A DNA stretch of 64,000 nt from Marichromatium purpuratum 984 (GTDB lineage Bacteria; Pseudomonadota; Gammaproteobacteria; Chromatiales; Chromatiaceae), in NCBI RefSeq assembly GCF_000224005.2, contig NZ_CP007031.1:2819001-2883000 (forward strand). The letters run 5' to 3'. Under the pieces are notes generated by a model, which saw nothing but the letters and a program-made list of their open reading frames with translations, was not told the origin of the DNA and made no database searches. Position numbers and translations under genes: made by a program. How positions within the stretch are numbered: position 1 is the stretch's first letter; every line of letters starts with the position of its first letter. Shown piece by piece: positions 23,781 through 32,331 of the stretch.

Positions 23781-24053
23781 TCAGTAGCGCCCCCCTCCAC
23801 GCGGGCGCTCCGCCCGCGGCCTGGCCTCGTTGACGGTGAGCTTGCGACCCTTCATGTCGCTCTCGTTGAGGGCCTTGATCGCGGTGTCCGCCTCCGAGTT
23901 GTTGGGCATGTCGACGAAGCCGAAGCCCTTCGACTGACCGGAGAACTTGTCCTTGATCACCTCGGCGCTGGCCAGTTCACCGAATCCGCTGAAGATGTCC
24001 CTCAGCTCGTCATCGGTCACGCTATAGGGGAGATTTCCTACGTAGATCCTCAT
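23781..24053 (-). CDS. Single-RRM RNA-binding protein
   Basis: A 90-residue protein made of one RNA recognition motif with both ribonucleoprotein signatures: RNP2 'IYVGNL' at the N-terminus and RNP1 'KGFGFVDM' near residues 40-47. The C-terminal tail is Arg/Gly-rich (PRGGGRY). Such small bacterial RRM proteins are often cold-induced and act as general RNA chaperones. The start at 24053 matches the family's 'MRIYVGNLPYSVT'; an in-frame extension upstream lacks similarity. A stable 9-bp hairpin sits in the 5' leader (see separate entry), which may control translation. Confidence 0.92.
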   Translation of the reverse strand: MRIYVGNLPYSVTDDELRDIFSGFGELASAEVIKDKFSGQSKGFGFVDMPNNSEADTAIKALNESDMKGRKLTVNEARPRAERPRGGGRY

Positions 24054-24071
24054 CGCTATCTCTCGGGCTCG

Positions 24072-24113
24072 TGTGTGTTGATCGAACGAAAACTGTCGGT
24101 CGGCCAACACACA
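24072..24113 (-). promoter_or_regulatory. Leader hairpin upstream of the RRM gene
   Basis: A perfect 9-bp inverted repeat (TGTGTGTTG / CAACACACA) with a 24-nt loop lies 18 nt before the start codon, just upstream of the GAGAG ribosome site. Its A/T- and GT-rich stem differs from the GC-rich terminators in this window. A role in temperature-dependent or autoregulated translation is inference. Confidence 0.4.
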
Positions 24114-24503
24114 AGCCATCCCGACAGCGGACGATGTCCAAGCCCGCGGCCCGGCGAGAAAGAGACCTCCTTCGAGGATCACGACCGACCCGGCGTACAC
24201 TAAAAGTGAAAAGACGCGCGTTCTGGAGAGGTGGAGCGATGCGGGGATAAGGCTGGGAGCGCATCCGGCGCTCGACACCGACCGAGCTGGAGACGGTCAG
24301 GCTAAGCGATCAGGAGAGTTCGGATCCCAAAGGAAAAACCCGTAGACACTCCGACGTGTCTTTAACACTTGAATGCTCGCTTGGGGTAGTTCGAGATCCT
24401 GGCAGGCGCCGCGATTGACTCTGGTGGAAAGCTAGTGGATCGGGAACGGGGCGTCAACCGAGAGACCATAGAAATTATCTGGTCAAGGATAAGTCGATTC
24501 GAG
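24114..24503. other. Long leader/intergenic region before the RRM gene
   Basis: About 390 nt of lower-GC sequence with no convincing gene. On the minus strand it would hold the promoter and long leader of the RRM gene; an AT-rich stretch near 24198-24212 is a promoter candidate, and an AAGGAGG-like sequence near 24165 is not followed by a good reading frame. No tRNA or known small RNA is recognised. Confidence 0.35.
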
Positions 24504-24536
24504 GCCACCGCAGCCGTTCTGGACGGCCGCGGTGGC
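24504..24536 (-). terminator. Hairpin after the metal permease gene
   Basis: An imperfect 13-bp stem (GCCACCGC-A-GCCG with its complement, one mismatch) and 7-nt loop lie 12 nt beyond the stop of the permease gene. No T-run. Confidence 0.5.
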
Positions 24537-24547
24537 AGGGTGCACAG

Positions 24548-25774
24548 CTAGCGCGACTGCCCGGGATCACTGTCGAAACCGGCCTGGCGGATCGCCGCGA
24601 CCAGCTCGCTGACGTCGAGGTGCGCGCCGCGCACCCGCACCAGCCCGGCGCCGAGATCGGGTTCGGCGGCCTCAACCGCATCGATGCGCTCGAGCGCCTG
24701 ACGGACGCTGGCGACGCAGTGATTGCAGCTCATCCCCAAGACCGGCAGGGTCAGATCCGCGGCCACGGCAGGCGCCGGCGCGAAGCGGGCACGCAGGCGC
24801 CGCGCGGCGAGCAACAGCAGCAGCGCGGTGAGCAGCAGCGCCGCGCTCACCCCCAGCCAGTCGCCCTCGGTGCCGTGGAGATGCGCGGCATGCTCCGCCG
24901 GACGCTGCAGCAGGGCGTCGAACAGCAGCCCGAAGGCCATACTCATCACCACCACCACGGCGAGATAGATCGCCAGGATGCGACCGCCGAGGGTGCGATA
25001 GACGGCCCCGAAGGTGGCGATATTGGTCGCCGGACCGGCCATCAGGAACACCAGCGCCGAACCCGCCGGCAGCCCCGAGGCGATCAACGAAGCGGCGATC
25101 GGCACCGAGCCGGTGGTGCAGACATAGAGCGGCAGCGAGATCGCCAGCACCACCAGCATGCCGAGCAGCCCCTGGGCCCAGGACTGCGAGGCGAAGTAGT
25201 CGGCGGGCAGCACGACGGTCAGCAGCGCCGCCAGCGCTACGCCGGCGAGCACCCACAGGTCGATCGCCCCGAGCAGGTCGAACACCGCATAGCGCAGCAC
25301 CGGGCGCCAGCCGCGCGGCCGCGTCCCGTCACCATCCGTCGCCGCCTGTTGTGCGGGCACCGGATCGGGACGGGTGAAGCGGTTGACCAGCCCGCCGCCG
25401 ACCAGCCCGGTGACGAAGGCCGCGACCAGCTTGAACAGCGCGAAGGGCCAGCCGAGGAAGGCGGCGCTCACCAGGATCGAGTCGACCCCGGTCTGCGGGG
25501 TACTGATCATGAAGGCGGTGGTGGCGCCCTTGGAAGCGCCTTCGTTACGTAGCCCCAACGCCGTGGGGATCACCCCGCAGGAGCACAGCGGCAGCGGTAC
25601 CCCGACCAGGGTGGCGCGGGTCACGCTCGCCATGTCGGGGCGGTTGAGCCCGCGATGGACGAAGCCATGCGGCAGATAGACGTGCATCAGCCCGGCGATC
25701 AGCAGGCCGAGCAACAGCGAGGGGGAGAGTTCGACCATCACCTGCCAGAAGGCGGCGAGGAACTGCGCGATCAT
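24548..25774 (-). CDS. SO_0444-type metal efflux permease with C-terminal HMA domain
   Basis: A 408-residue protein with about eight membrane helices in two blocks (about 1-140 and 170-330), typical of the ArsP/SO_0444 permease family. The motifs 'PLPLCSCGVIP' (near residue 60) and 'GPATNIATFGAVY' are intact; the conserved Cys pair in the first is the expected metal or metalloid contact. The C-terminal part (about 340-405) is a heavy-metal-associated domain with the metal-binding site GMSCNHC. The family is linked to copper/zinc or arsenic resistance; the fused HMA suggests a soft-metal ion delivered from the cytoplasm. A GGAG lies 11 nt before the start. No regulator is adjacent. Confidence 0.85.
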   Translation of the reverse strand: MIAQFLAAFWQVMVELSPSLLLGLLIAGLMHVYLPHGFVHRGLNRPDMASVTRATLVGVPLPLCSCGVIPTALGLRNEGASKGATTAFMISTPQTGVDSILVSAAFLGWPFALFKLVAAFVTGLVGGGLVNRFTRPDPVPAQQAATDGDGTRPRGWRPVLRYAVFDLLGAIDLWVLAGVALAALLTVVLPADYFASQSWAQGLLGMLVVLAISLPLYVCTTGSVPIAASLIASGLPAGSALVFLMAGPATNIATFGAVYRTLGGRILAIYLAVVVVMSMAFGLLFDALLQRPAEHAAHLHGTEGDWLGVSAALLLTALLLLLAARRLRARFAPAPAVAADLTLPVLGMSCNHCVASVRQALERIDAVEAAEPDLGAGLVRVRGAHLDVSELVAAIRQAGFDSDPGQSR

Positions 25775-25795
25775 ACGGCGGGACTCCAGGGTTGA

Positions 25796-25822
25796 CCCCG
25801 TCGACCATCACGACCGACGGGG
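25796..25822 (-). terminator. Hairpin after the small lipoprotein gene
   Basis: An 8-bp stem (CCCCGTCG / CGACGGGG) with an 11-nt loop lies between the glycine-zipper lipoprotein stop and the downstream permease start on the same strand. Confidence 0.45.
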
Positions 25823-25846
25823 CGAGGTGGGTCGATCGATGACGAC

Positions 25847-26077
25847 TCAGTCGAAATGGCCCTTGGCGTGCTCGTCGACGAGGCGACCGCCGAGCGCGCC
25901 GACGCCTGCGCCGATCAGCGCACCGGCGCCGGCATCGGCGCCGAACGAGCCGATGATCGCACCGGTGGCCGCGCCGATGGCGGTGCCGCTCGACACCCGG
26001 GCACCGGTGGTATTGCCGCAACCGGCGAGCACCAGAGTGAGGACCAGCGCCACGGCGGGAAAGAGGATCTGCTTCAC
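25847..26077 (-). CDS. Small glycine-zipper lipoprotein
   Basis: A 76-residue lipoprotein: signal peptide (MKQILFPAVALVLTLVLAGC) with lipobox LAGC, then a Gly/Ala-rich segment with GxxxG spacing ('GAATGAIIGSFGADAGAGALIGAGVGALGG') shown here only in outline, and a charged tail ending 'AKGHFD'. This is the YMGG-like/OmpA-associated glycine zipper type, which inserts into or spans the outer membrane. It starts at a GTG with AGGAG 9 nt upstream. The residue after the lipidated Cys is Gly, which favours outer-membrane sorting. Confidence 0.8.
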   Translation of the reverse strand: MKQILFPAVALVLTLVLAGCGNTTGARVSSGTAIGAATGAIIGSFGADAGAGALIGAGVGALGGRLVDEHAKGHFD

Positions 26078-26169
26078 GGGTCGACTCCTGCAAGGCATTG
26101 GAAGGGTCGGGGCATCGACTGCCGGTCGCGCCCGACAACCGGGACCATCCCTGATCACCGCTGACCGGC

Positions 26170-26571
26170 TCAACGGCAGGGATAACGCTCGGCCAGGGCG
26201 CGCACCACGCCCTTGACCGGCACCTCGTCCATCAGCGACCCCTCGTCGGCATGCTTGCCGGCCCAGTCGAGGAAGGCCGCCTGGGCGTCGGCCAGGGTGG
26301 CCTTTGGCGGGTGGCAGACCAGCGGCTCGAGCGCCTCGTGAGCGGAGACCGCATCGTGATACTGCATGGTCGCCTCGATGAAGGCACGACAGGCCAGCGC
26401 GGCGGTCATCGCATGTGCGTCCCCGGATGGGACCGAACAGATGTTGTAGAGGTTCCTGGTGGTCTCGTAGTCGAAGTCCTGGCGCTCGAGCGCCAGCGCC
26501 GGGGCGGCCAGCAGCGGTAGCAGACAGGCGGTGAGCAGCCGCTGACGAAGCGATGGGGTCGATCTCATCAC
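26170..26571 (-). CDS. Exported Rap1a/Tai-family protein
   Basis: A 133-residue secreted protein with a signal peptide (about 1-28, ending 'APALAL') and a mature domain resembling the Rap1a/Tai immunity family: 'TTRNLYNICS', an 'ACRAFIEATMQYH' helix, 'PLVCHPP', and a final 'YPC'. Four Cys residues at matching positions suggest two disulfides in the periplasm. Family members include immunity proteins against type VI amidase effectors, but many are orphan proteins of unknown use. No effector or type VI gene is nearby, so an immunity role is unproven. Confidence 0.7.
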   Translation of the reverse strand: MMRSTPSLRQRLLTACLLPLLAAPALALERQDFDYETTRNLYNICSVPSGDAHAMTAALACRAFIEATMQYHDAVSAHEALEPLVCHPPKATLADAQAAFLDWAGKHADEGSLMDEVPVKGVVRALAERYPCR

Positions 26572-26695
26572 GGGTCCTCCGGATGGTTACGCATACGGGC
26601 GCCACTGCCGGGGCACGGCATCGCGCCCCGGCTCCCTGGTGTCAGACACCTCGGCCTGCGCCCGGTCGGCCACCGCCAAGCATAGCAGCCCGCCC

Positions 26696-27568
26696 TCAGG
26701 ACGCCTCGGCCAGCGCCGCGCGCAGCCCGGCCTCGAGGTCCGGATAGCGCAGCTCGACCCCCAGCGATTCGCACAGCTTGCGGTTGGAGAGTCGGCGCGA
26801 CTCGGCCATGTAAGAGCGCATCCCCGCCGAGAGCTGACCCATCGCCTCGGCCAGCGGCAGCTCGGGCGCGCGCGCCAGCCCGGCGGCGGCGGCCACCGCG
26901 CGGAAGTACTCGGTCATGGTGCTCGGGCGGCCGTCGCTGACGTTGTAGACCTCGCCGTCGCCACCGCGCGCCATCGCCGCCCGGCAGGTGGCGACCAGAT
27001 CGTCGACATGGATACGGTTGGAGTACGGCGCCTCCTCGGCCCGCACCAGCGGCTGGCCACTGCGCAGTCGCGCCAGCGGCAACCGGTCGGGGCCATAGAT
27101 CCCGGCCACACGCAGGATCACCAGCTCGCCGCCGCTGCGCGCACGCCACTCGCGCAGCACGCACTCGGCGTCGAGACGCCGCCAGGCGCGATCGGCCACC
27201 GGGCGCAACGGCTGCGACTCGTCGACCCAGGCCCCGTCACAGTCGCCATAGACCCCGGTGGTGCTGACATAGACCAGCCGACGCGGATCGCCGACGCGCG
27301 CGAAGTGCTCGACCAGGGCGCGGGTAACGCCGTCCTCTCGCCCCTCGCCCGGCGGCGGCGCGAGATGGAAGACCTCGGCCCCGGCCCAGTCGAGCGAGTC
27401 GAGCACATCGGGCTCGCCGAGCGGCAGCCGCGCCGCCTCGATCCCCGCCGCACGCAACCGCGCCTGCCCCTGTTCGCTGCGCACCACCCCGGTGACCGAC
27501 TCGCCCGCGGCCTGGTATTGGCGCGCCAGCCGGGTGCCCACATATCCACATCCAAGGATCAACTTCAC
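26696..27568 (-). CDS. NAD-dependent epimerase/SDR family protein (YeeZ-like)
   Basis: A 290-residue extended short-chain dehydrogenase-like protein. The N-terminal nucleotide-binding motif is 'LGCGYVGTRLA', the atypical form of the YeeZ-like group. The active-site region has 'YVSTTGVYGD' with Tyr in place for catalysis, and a 'RIHVDDLV' segment follows. Substrate unknown; such proteins act on nucleotide sugars or related compounds. The start is set at the GTG 27568, right before the conserved 'KLILGCGYVG' and 9 nt after a GGAG. It is divergent from the ferredoxin-reductase gene, with 77 nt between. Confidence 0.82.
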   Translation of the reverse strand: MKLILGCGYVGTRLARQYQAAGESVTGVVRSEQGQARLRAAGIEAARLPLGEPDVLDSLDWAGAEVFHLAPPPGEGREDGVTRALVEHFARVGDPRRLVYVSTTGVYGDCDGAWVDESQPLRPVADRAWRRLDAECVLREWRARSGGELVILRVAGIYGPDRLPLARLRSGQPLVRAEEAPYSNRIHVDDLVATCRAAMARGGDGEVYNVSDGRPSTMTEYFRAVAAAAGLARAPELPLAEAMGQLSAGMRSYMAESRRLSNRKLCESLGVELRYPDLEAGLRAALAEAS

Positions 27569-27645
27569 CCTGTCGTACTCCGCATGGGTTATCGATGGTG
27601 ACACTATCGGCGGCGAGCAGGACGGATTGCAAGACGGTCGGGACC

Positions 27646-28656
27646 ATGGGATTTCAGATCAGTATCGACGCCGACGGACCACGTTTCAGCGCCGAGCCAG
27701 GCGAGACCGTGCTCGACGCCGCGCTGCGCCAGGGCATCGCTCTGCCCCACGGTTGTCGCGACGGGCGTTGCGGCAGCTGCGCCGTGACCCTCGCCGCCGG
27801 CGAGATCGACTACCCCGGCGGCACGCCGCCGGCGCTCGCCGGGCTCGGCGCCGAGCAGTGTCTGACCTGCCGCGCCGTCCCCCGCAGCGACCTGCATCTC
27901 GACCTGCCGGCGCGCCCCCGGCCCGAGGAGCCGCAACAGGTGCGCACCCTGCCCTGCCGGGTCGAGCGCATCGAGCGGCTCGCCCCCGAGGTGATGGGGC
28001 TCAGCCTCAAGCTCCCCGATCACGACCCGCTGCGCTTTCGCGCTGGACAATATCTCGACGTGCTGCTGCGCGACGGCAGCCGCCGTGCCTTCTCCTTCGC
28101 CAGCGCCCCGGCGCTCAGCCCCTATCTCGAACTGCACATCCGTCGGGTACCGGGCGGACGCTTCACCACCGAGGTCTTCGAGCGCCTCGGCGAGCGCGCG
28201 CTGCTGCGCGTCCAGGCCCCGCTCGGCGACTTCGGGCTCGATCCCACGAGCACGGCGCCGGCGATCCTGATCGGCGGCGGCACCGGCTTCGCCCCGCTCA
28301 AGTCGATGATCGAGGACGCCATCGCCCGCGGCCAGCAGCGCCCGCTGCTGCTCTATCGCGGCGCCCGCACCCGCGCCGATCTCTACCTCCCCGACCTCGC
28401 CCCGCGCTGGGCCGCCGAGCACCCCTGGTTCGGCCACCAGGCGGTGCTCTCCGAGCCCGAGCCGGACTGGGACGGGCGCCGCGGACTGGTCCATCAGGCG
28501 GTGATCGAGGACTTCCCCGACCTCGCCGGCCACCAGGTCTACATCAGCGGCCCGCCGGCGATGATCGAGCACGCCCGCCCCGCGCTGCTCGCCCGCGGCC
28601 TCGACCCGGCGGCACTGTTCACCGATGCCTTCGTCGACACCAGTCACGGCAACTGA
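27646..28656 (+). CDS. 2Fe-2S ferredoxin / NAD(P)H-flavin reductase fusion
   Basis: A 336-residue electron-transfer protein. The N-terminal plant-type ferredoxin (about 1-90) has the cluster ligands in 'GCRDGRCGSC' and a fourth Cys in 'EQCLTC'. It is followed by an FAD-binding domain with 'RAFSFASAP' and an NAD-binding domain with 'LIGGGTGFAPLKSM'. This is the layout of CDP-6-deoxy-delta-3,4-glucoseen reductase and oxygenase reductases. In E. coli the flavin reductase fre is next to ubiD; here this gene is 4 kb downstream of ubiD. A link to UbiX/UbiD flavin chemistry is possible but inferred; it could equally serve an oxygenase. Confidence 0.85.
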   Translation: MGFQISIDADGPRFSAEPGETVLDAALRQGIALPHGCRDGRCGSCAVTLAAGEIDYPGGTPPALAGLGAEQCLTCRAVPRSDLHLDLPARPRPEEPQQVRTLPCRVERIERLAPEVMGLSLKLPDHDPLRFRAGQYLDVLLRDGSRRAFSFASAPALSPYLELHIRRVPGGRFTTEVFERLGERALLRVQAPLGDFGLDPTSTAPAILIGGGTGFAPLKSMIEDAIARGQQRPLLLYRGARTRADLYLPDLAPRWAAEHPWFGHQAVLSEPEPDWDGRRGLVHQAVIEDFPDLAGHQVYISGPPAMIEHARPALLARGLDPAALFTDAFVDTSHGN

Positions 28657-28738
28657 GCGCAGACACGCTTGTCGACAACGCCTCTGAGCGGCGACACTCC
28701 CGTTCCTTTCCGTCCGTCGCTCACGAGGAGCCCGCCCG

Positions 28739-29386
28739 ATGCGTGTCGTCTTGTCATTTGTCCCGCTGTTGCTCGCCACCCTGTTGACGACCGCCTGTAC
28801 CCCGGCACGCATCGTCTCGACCTGGCAGGACCTCGCCACCCCCACGCCCCACTACCCCAGCCTGGTGGTCTTCGGCGTCGCCGACAGCGCGCTGGTGCGC
28901 CGCGCCTACGAGGAGCACTTCGCGCGCGAGCTGCGCCAGCGCGGCCTCGAGGTCACGCCCGGGCACCGCCTGCTCGCCGAGGCCGACGTCACCCGCGGCA
29001 AGGCGCTGCGCGCGGCGATCGGGCGCTCGAGCGCGGCCGGTGTGGTGGTGATCCATCTGCGTTGCGACGAGCCCGGCGACGGCGGCATCAACCCCTTCAG
29101 CCATGTCCGACTCGCCGAGGACGGCAGACTCTACCCCTATTACACCCGAGTCCATCAGGCGGTGAGCGGCGCCGACTACTATGCCCGCGAGCACACGCTG
29201 CGCCTGGAAACCAGCCTCTATGACGCCGAGGACGCCCATCTGGTGTGGTCGGGCCGCTCGGCGCCACTCGCGCCCGACTCGGAGCAGACCACCATCGGCG
29301 ACCTGATCGCGGCGACGGTGTCACGGATGCAGCGCGACGGGGTGATCGCTGGAGGCGACGCGAACGCGCCGGCCGACGAACAATGA
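28739..29386 (+). CDS. Lipoprotein of unknown function
   Basis: A 215-residue lipoprotein with signal peptide and lipobox 'LTTAC' (Cys at about residue 20). The mature start 'TPARIVSTWQDLATPTPHYPSLVVFGVADSALVRR' (given here in outline) and the spacing of later strands resemble DUF4136-type lipoproteins. No catalytic motif is apparent. The residue after the Cys is Thr, consistent with outer-membrane sorting. An AGGAG lies 9 nt before the ATG. It converges on hemD. Confidence 0.7.
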   Translation: MRVVLSFVPLLLATLLTTACTPARIVSTWQDLATPTPHYPSLVVFGVADSALVRRAYEEHFARELRQRGLEVTPGHRLLAEADVTRGKALRAAIGRSSAAGVVVIHLRCDEPGDGGINPFSHVRLAEDGRLYPYYTRVHQAVSGADYYAREHTLRLETSLYDAEDAHLVWSGRSAPLAPDSEQTTIGDLIAATVSRMQRDGVIAGGDANAPADEQ

Positions 29387-29495
29387 AGGTCTCACCCACG
29401 GCCAGAAGCGAGGGCGCTCGGGTCGGCGGGGGATCGATTGGGGTGCGGGTGGATCGGCGGGACCGGACGGCCCCGCCGGATGGGTCGATCGTCTC

Positions 29496-30260
29496 TCAGC
29501 GCACGGCGCAGAGCCGGCACAGTGCGGCGAGCATGCCCGGATCGTCGGCACGATCGGCGACCTCGACCCGCGCGAAACCGATCTCGCCGGCATGGCGCGC
29601 GGTGCGCTCGGCGATCACCGCCAGCGGGGTGGCGAGAAGCGGCGCGCGACCGGCCGGACCGATCAGCTCGACGAGGTTGTCGAGCACCCGGTTACTGGTG
29701 GCGAGCGCCAGCCCCACCTCAGCGTCCCAGTCACGCAACAGCGCGGCGACGTCGTGCGCCGGGCACACCCGCCGATAGACCTCGGCAAAGGCCACCTCGG
29801 CGCCACGCTCGACGAGGGCGTTGGCGAACACCGCACGGCCACCGTCGCCGCGCACGATCAGCACCCGTTGCCCGGCCATCTCGGCGAGCGCCGGGTGACG
29901 CAACAGGGTCTCGCTGTCGTAGCTGTCGCTGGGCACCAGATCGGGCGCGCGACCGGCCGCGGCCAGCGCCTCGGCCGTCGCCCGCCCCACCGCGGCGATC
30001 CGCGCCGCGCGCGGCCAGTGCGCCGCAGGGACCAGCGCCAGCGCCTGTTCGACGGCATTGACGCTGACGAAGTAGAGCAGGTCCCAGTCGGCGCGCAGCA
30101 GCGTCCGCGCGGGCGCCGGATCGACGGGAGGCACGATCTCGATGGTCGGCAACCGGATCGGCCGGCCACCGGCCTCGGCGATCAGCGCACAGAGCCCGTC
30201 GGCCTGCGCCGCCGGACGCGTCACCAGGACGCCGCGACCACCGAGATCGCAACCGGCCAT
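29496..30260 (-). CDS. hemD: Uroporphyrinogen-III synthase
   Basis: HemD closes and inverts ring D of hydroxymethylbilane to give uroporphyrinogen III, the branch point to haem, sirohaem, cobalamin and bacteriochlorophyll. The 254-residue product shows the two-domain family pattern: 'VLVTRPAAQADGLCALI' near the N-terminus, 'YFVSVNAVEQAL', 'VGRATAEAL' and 'ATSNRVLDNL'. HemD is poorly conserved, so its place directly after hemC (start 1 nt beyond the hemC stop) is strong support. In many gammaproteobacteria hemX and hemY follow; here the run ends with hemD. Confidence 0.92.
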   Translation of the reverse strand: MAGCDLGGRGVLVTRPAAQADGLCALIAEAGGRPIRLPTIEIVPPVDPAPARTLLRADWDLLYFVSVNAVEQALALVPAAHWPRAARIAAVGRATAEALAAAGRAPDLVPSDSYDSETLLRHPALAEMAGQRVLIVRGDGGRAVFANALVERGAEVAFAEVYRRVCPAHDVAALLRDWDAEVGLALATSNRVLDNLVELIGPAGRAPLLATPLAVIAERTARHAGEIGFARVEVADRADDPGMLAALCRLCAVR

Positions 30261-30261
30261 C

Positions 30262-31191
30262 TCAGTGCGACTCATGCAGCGCGGCGAGGATCTCGCCGGC
30301 GCCCTGGCCGAGCAGGTCCTCGGCCACGCGCAGACCGATCGCCTCGGCCTCGGCGCGCGGGCCAGTGGCCTCGGCGCGCAGGATGCGCTTGCCGTCGGTG
30401 GTGCCGACCAAGCCCTTGATGGTGAGCTGATCGCCGTCGAGCACCGCGTGGCCGCCGATCGGCACCTGACAGCCACCGTTGAGGCGCGCGTTCATCGCCC
30501 GCTCGGCGAGCACCCGGTCGGTGGTGTCGCGGTGCGCCAGCGGCGCGATCAAGTCGTGGACGCGCTGATCGTCGATACGGCACTCGATACCGATGGCACC
30601 CTGGCCGATCGCCGGCAGGCTGTCGACCGGGTCGATGCAGCTGCGGATGCGCGACTCGAAGCCAAGACGGATCAGACCGGCGGCGGCGAGGATGATGGCG
30701 TCATACTGACCACCGTCGAGCTTGGCCAGACGAGTGTTGACGTTGCCGCGCAGCGGTTCGATCTGGAGGTCGGGACGACGATCGGCAAGCTGGCACTCGC
30801 GACGCAGGCTCGAGGTGCCGACCACCGCGCCCTCGGGCAGGTCGGCGAGGCCCTCGTAGTTGTTGGAGACGAAGGCGTCGTAGGGGTTCTCGCGCTCCAT
30901 GATCACCGCCAGGTGCAGCCCCTCGGGGAACTCGACCGGCACGTCCTTCATCGAGTGCACCGCGATATCGGCCGTCCCCTCGAGCATCCCCTGTTCCAGC
31001 TCCTTGACGAACAGCCCCTTGCCACCGACCTTCGACAACGGCGAGTCGAGCAGCTGGTCGCCCTTGGTGGTCATGCCCACGATCTCGACCTCGAGACCGG
31101 GGTGGAGCGACTTGAGCAGCGCCGCGGTGTGCTCGGCCTGCCACATGGCCAGGGGGGATTTGCGGGTGGCGATACGGATGCAATTCGACAT
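30262..31191 (-). CDS. hemC: Porphobilinogen deaminase (hydroxymethylbilane synthase)
   Basis: HemC joins four porphobilinogen units into hydroxymethylbilane. The 309-residue product begins with the conserved '[15 protein letters not shown]', includes 'HSMKDVP' with the catalytic Asp region, and has the dipyrromethane-cofactor Cys in '[10 protein letters not shown]' near residue 243. Length matches the family. It is transcribed leftward with hemD. The 140-nt upstream gap holds a GC palindrome near 31231-31245. Confidence 0.97.
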   Translation of the reverse strand: MSNCIRIATRKSPLAMWQAEHTAALLKSLHPGLEVEIVGMTTKGDQLLDSPLSKVGGKGLFVKELEQGMLEGTADIAVHSMKDVPVEFPEGLHLAVIMERENPYDAFVSNNYEGLADLPEGAVVGTSSLRRECQLADRRPDLQIEPLRGNVNTRLAKLDGGQYDAIILAAAGLIRLGFESRIRSCIDPVDSLPAIGQGAIGIECRIDDQRVHDLIAPLAHRDTTDRVLAERAMNARLNGGCQVPIGGHAVLDGDQLTIKGLVGTTDGKRILRAEATGPRAEAEAIGLRVAEDLLGQGAGEILAALHESH

Positions 31192-31332
31192 GTTCGGTCC
31201 TGAGGACTAGAGCTTTGATGGATAGCGCCGTCGCCCGCCGGGCGATGCGCGGACGGCGCATGATTGTGTCACAGCGAGGCGGCTCGGCACAGTGACGCTC
31301 TCACCCTCGCGGTGCGACTGCGATGATCCCTG

Positions 31333-32106
31333 TCAATTGGGACGTGAACGAGTCGGCTCGGGCAACAGCTGGCGAAAGGTCTCGGGCACCGGGTCGGCCT
31401 CGGCATGCAACCAGTGCGGCCAGGCCCCGAACCCGGGGTGGGCGGGGATGGCGATCAGCGCACTCGAGCGGGTCGTGAAACCGTCGGCGCGACACTGCAC
31501 CATCGCCGCCTCGGGCGCCAGACCCGCCAGCGGCTCGCGCCCGGCGAGCAGTCGCTGCCAGTCGTCCCAGTCGCCGCGCGCCGGATCCGGCGGCTCGGCA
31601 TCGCGAAACCGCGACAGCTGTGCGGCGATGCGCGGATCGCCCGGATCGTCGAGTTCACCGGCGCAGAGCATGTGCAGTCCGGCCGGGATCGGCGTGACCT
31701 CGATCCTGCCATCGCCGTCATGGCGCAGCCAATGGGCCGCGCGCGGATCGGCGACGACCAGGTTGAAGGGGCGATAGGCCGCGGGATGGAGGTCGGCGAG
31801 CGCCTCGGCGGCGGCATCGGCCTCGGCGTGATCGAGCGCCTCGAGCACCAGCTCGCCACGGCTGCGCTTGCCCGGAGCCGGACCGAGACTGGCACGGCGA
31901 TCGAGCACCGCCGCCGCCAGACCATGATCGTTGACCCCCAGCCAGCTGCCCTCGCCGACCAGGTCGAGTCCGGCGAACACCTCGGGACGATCCGGCCAAT
32001 GCCGTGCGGGCGCACGCGCCGGGCGCGCTCGCTGCTCGTCACGGTTGGCACCGAGCAGCAGCGGCCAGTCCTCGCCGGGACGGCGCAACATCACCAGAGT
32101 ACACAC
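31333..32106 (-). CDS. NRDE (TANGO2-like) family protein
   Basis: A 257-residue protein that begins with the defining pattern: 'MCTLVMLRRPG' then 'GANRDEQRARPA', giving the NRDE motif and a Cys at position 2 that would become N-terminal. 'SWLGVNDHGLAAAVLDRR' follows, as in the TANGO2/NRDE family. The eukaryotic member has been linked to haem or lipid trafficking; bacterial roles are unsettled. The start is a GTG immediately after the stop of the small upstream gene, so the two are coupled. It lies 140 nt upstream of hemC on the same strand. Confidence 0.85.
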   Translation of the reverse strand: MCTLVMLRRPGEDWPLLLGANRDEQRARPARAPARHWPDRPEVFAGLDLVGEGSWLGVNDHGLAAAVLDRRASLGPAPGKRSRGELVLEALDHAEADAAAEALADLHPAAYRPFNLVVADPRAAHWLRHDGDGRIEVTPIPAGLHMLCAGELDDPGDPRIAAQLSRFRDAEPPDPARGDWDDWQRLLAGREPLAGLAPEAAMVQCRADGFTTRSSALIAIPAHPGFGAWPHWLHAEADPVPETFRQLLPEPTRSRPN

Positions 32107-32331
32107 TCAACGGCCCTCCTTCACTTTCTGCCGGGCTCGCCGGATGCGCCGCGCGAGCACCTCGGCAAGCATCTTGAACGCCTTGCGCTGGGCCAATTGG
32201 TTGGCGCTGCGAGGCGCGCGCAACAGTTCCAGACGCGCCTGAAAGTAGGCCAGATCGGCCTCGAGACGCGCGATCTGGAGGCGGCGCCGATGCCGCGTCT
32301 GTGTCTGAGCATCGGGTTTTCGATACGCCAT
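32107..32331 (-). CDS. Small basic helical protein upstream of the NRDE gene
   Basis: A 74-residue very basic protein (MAYRKPDAQTQ... with about 19 Arg/Lys), predicted almost fully helical with heptad-like Leu/Ala spacing around residues 18-60 ('LQIARLEADLAYFQARLELL'). The stop codon directly abuts the GTG start of the NRDE gene. No known family is recognised. The coupling and codon use suggest a real gene. Confidence 0.55.
   Translation of the reverse strand: MAYRKPDAQTQTRHRRRLQIARLEADLAYFQARLELLRAPRSANQLAQRKAFKMLAEVLARRIRRARQKVKEGR

Noticed and set aside
24054-24278. An in-frame extension of the RRM protein upstream of 24053
   Set aside because: The RNP2 motif lies at the very N-terminus in this family and the extension has no similarity; it would also cover the leader hairpin.
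24361-24470. A possible tRNA or 6S-like RNA suggested by a TTCGA loop-like sequence
   Set aside because: No cloverleaf or 6S-like closing stems could be drawn.
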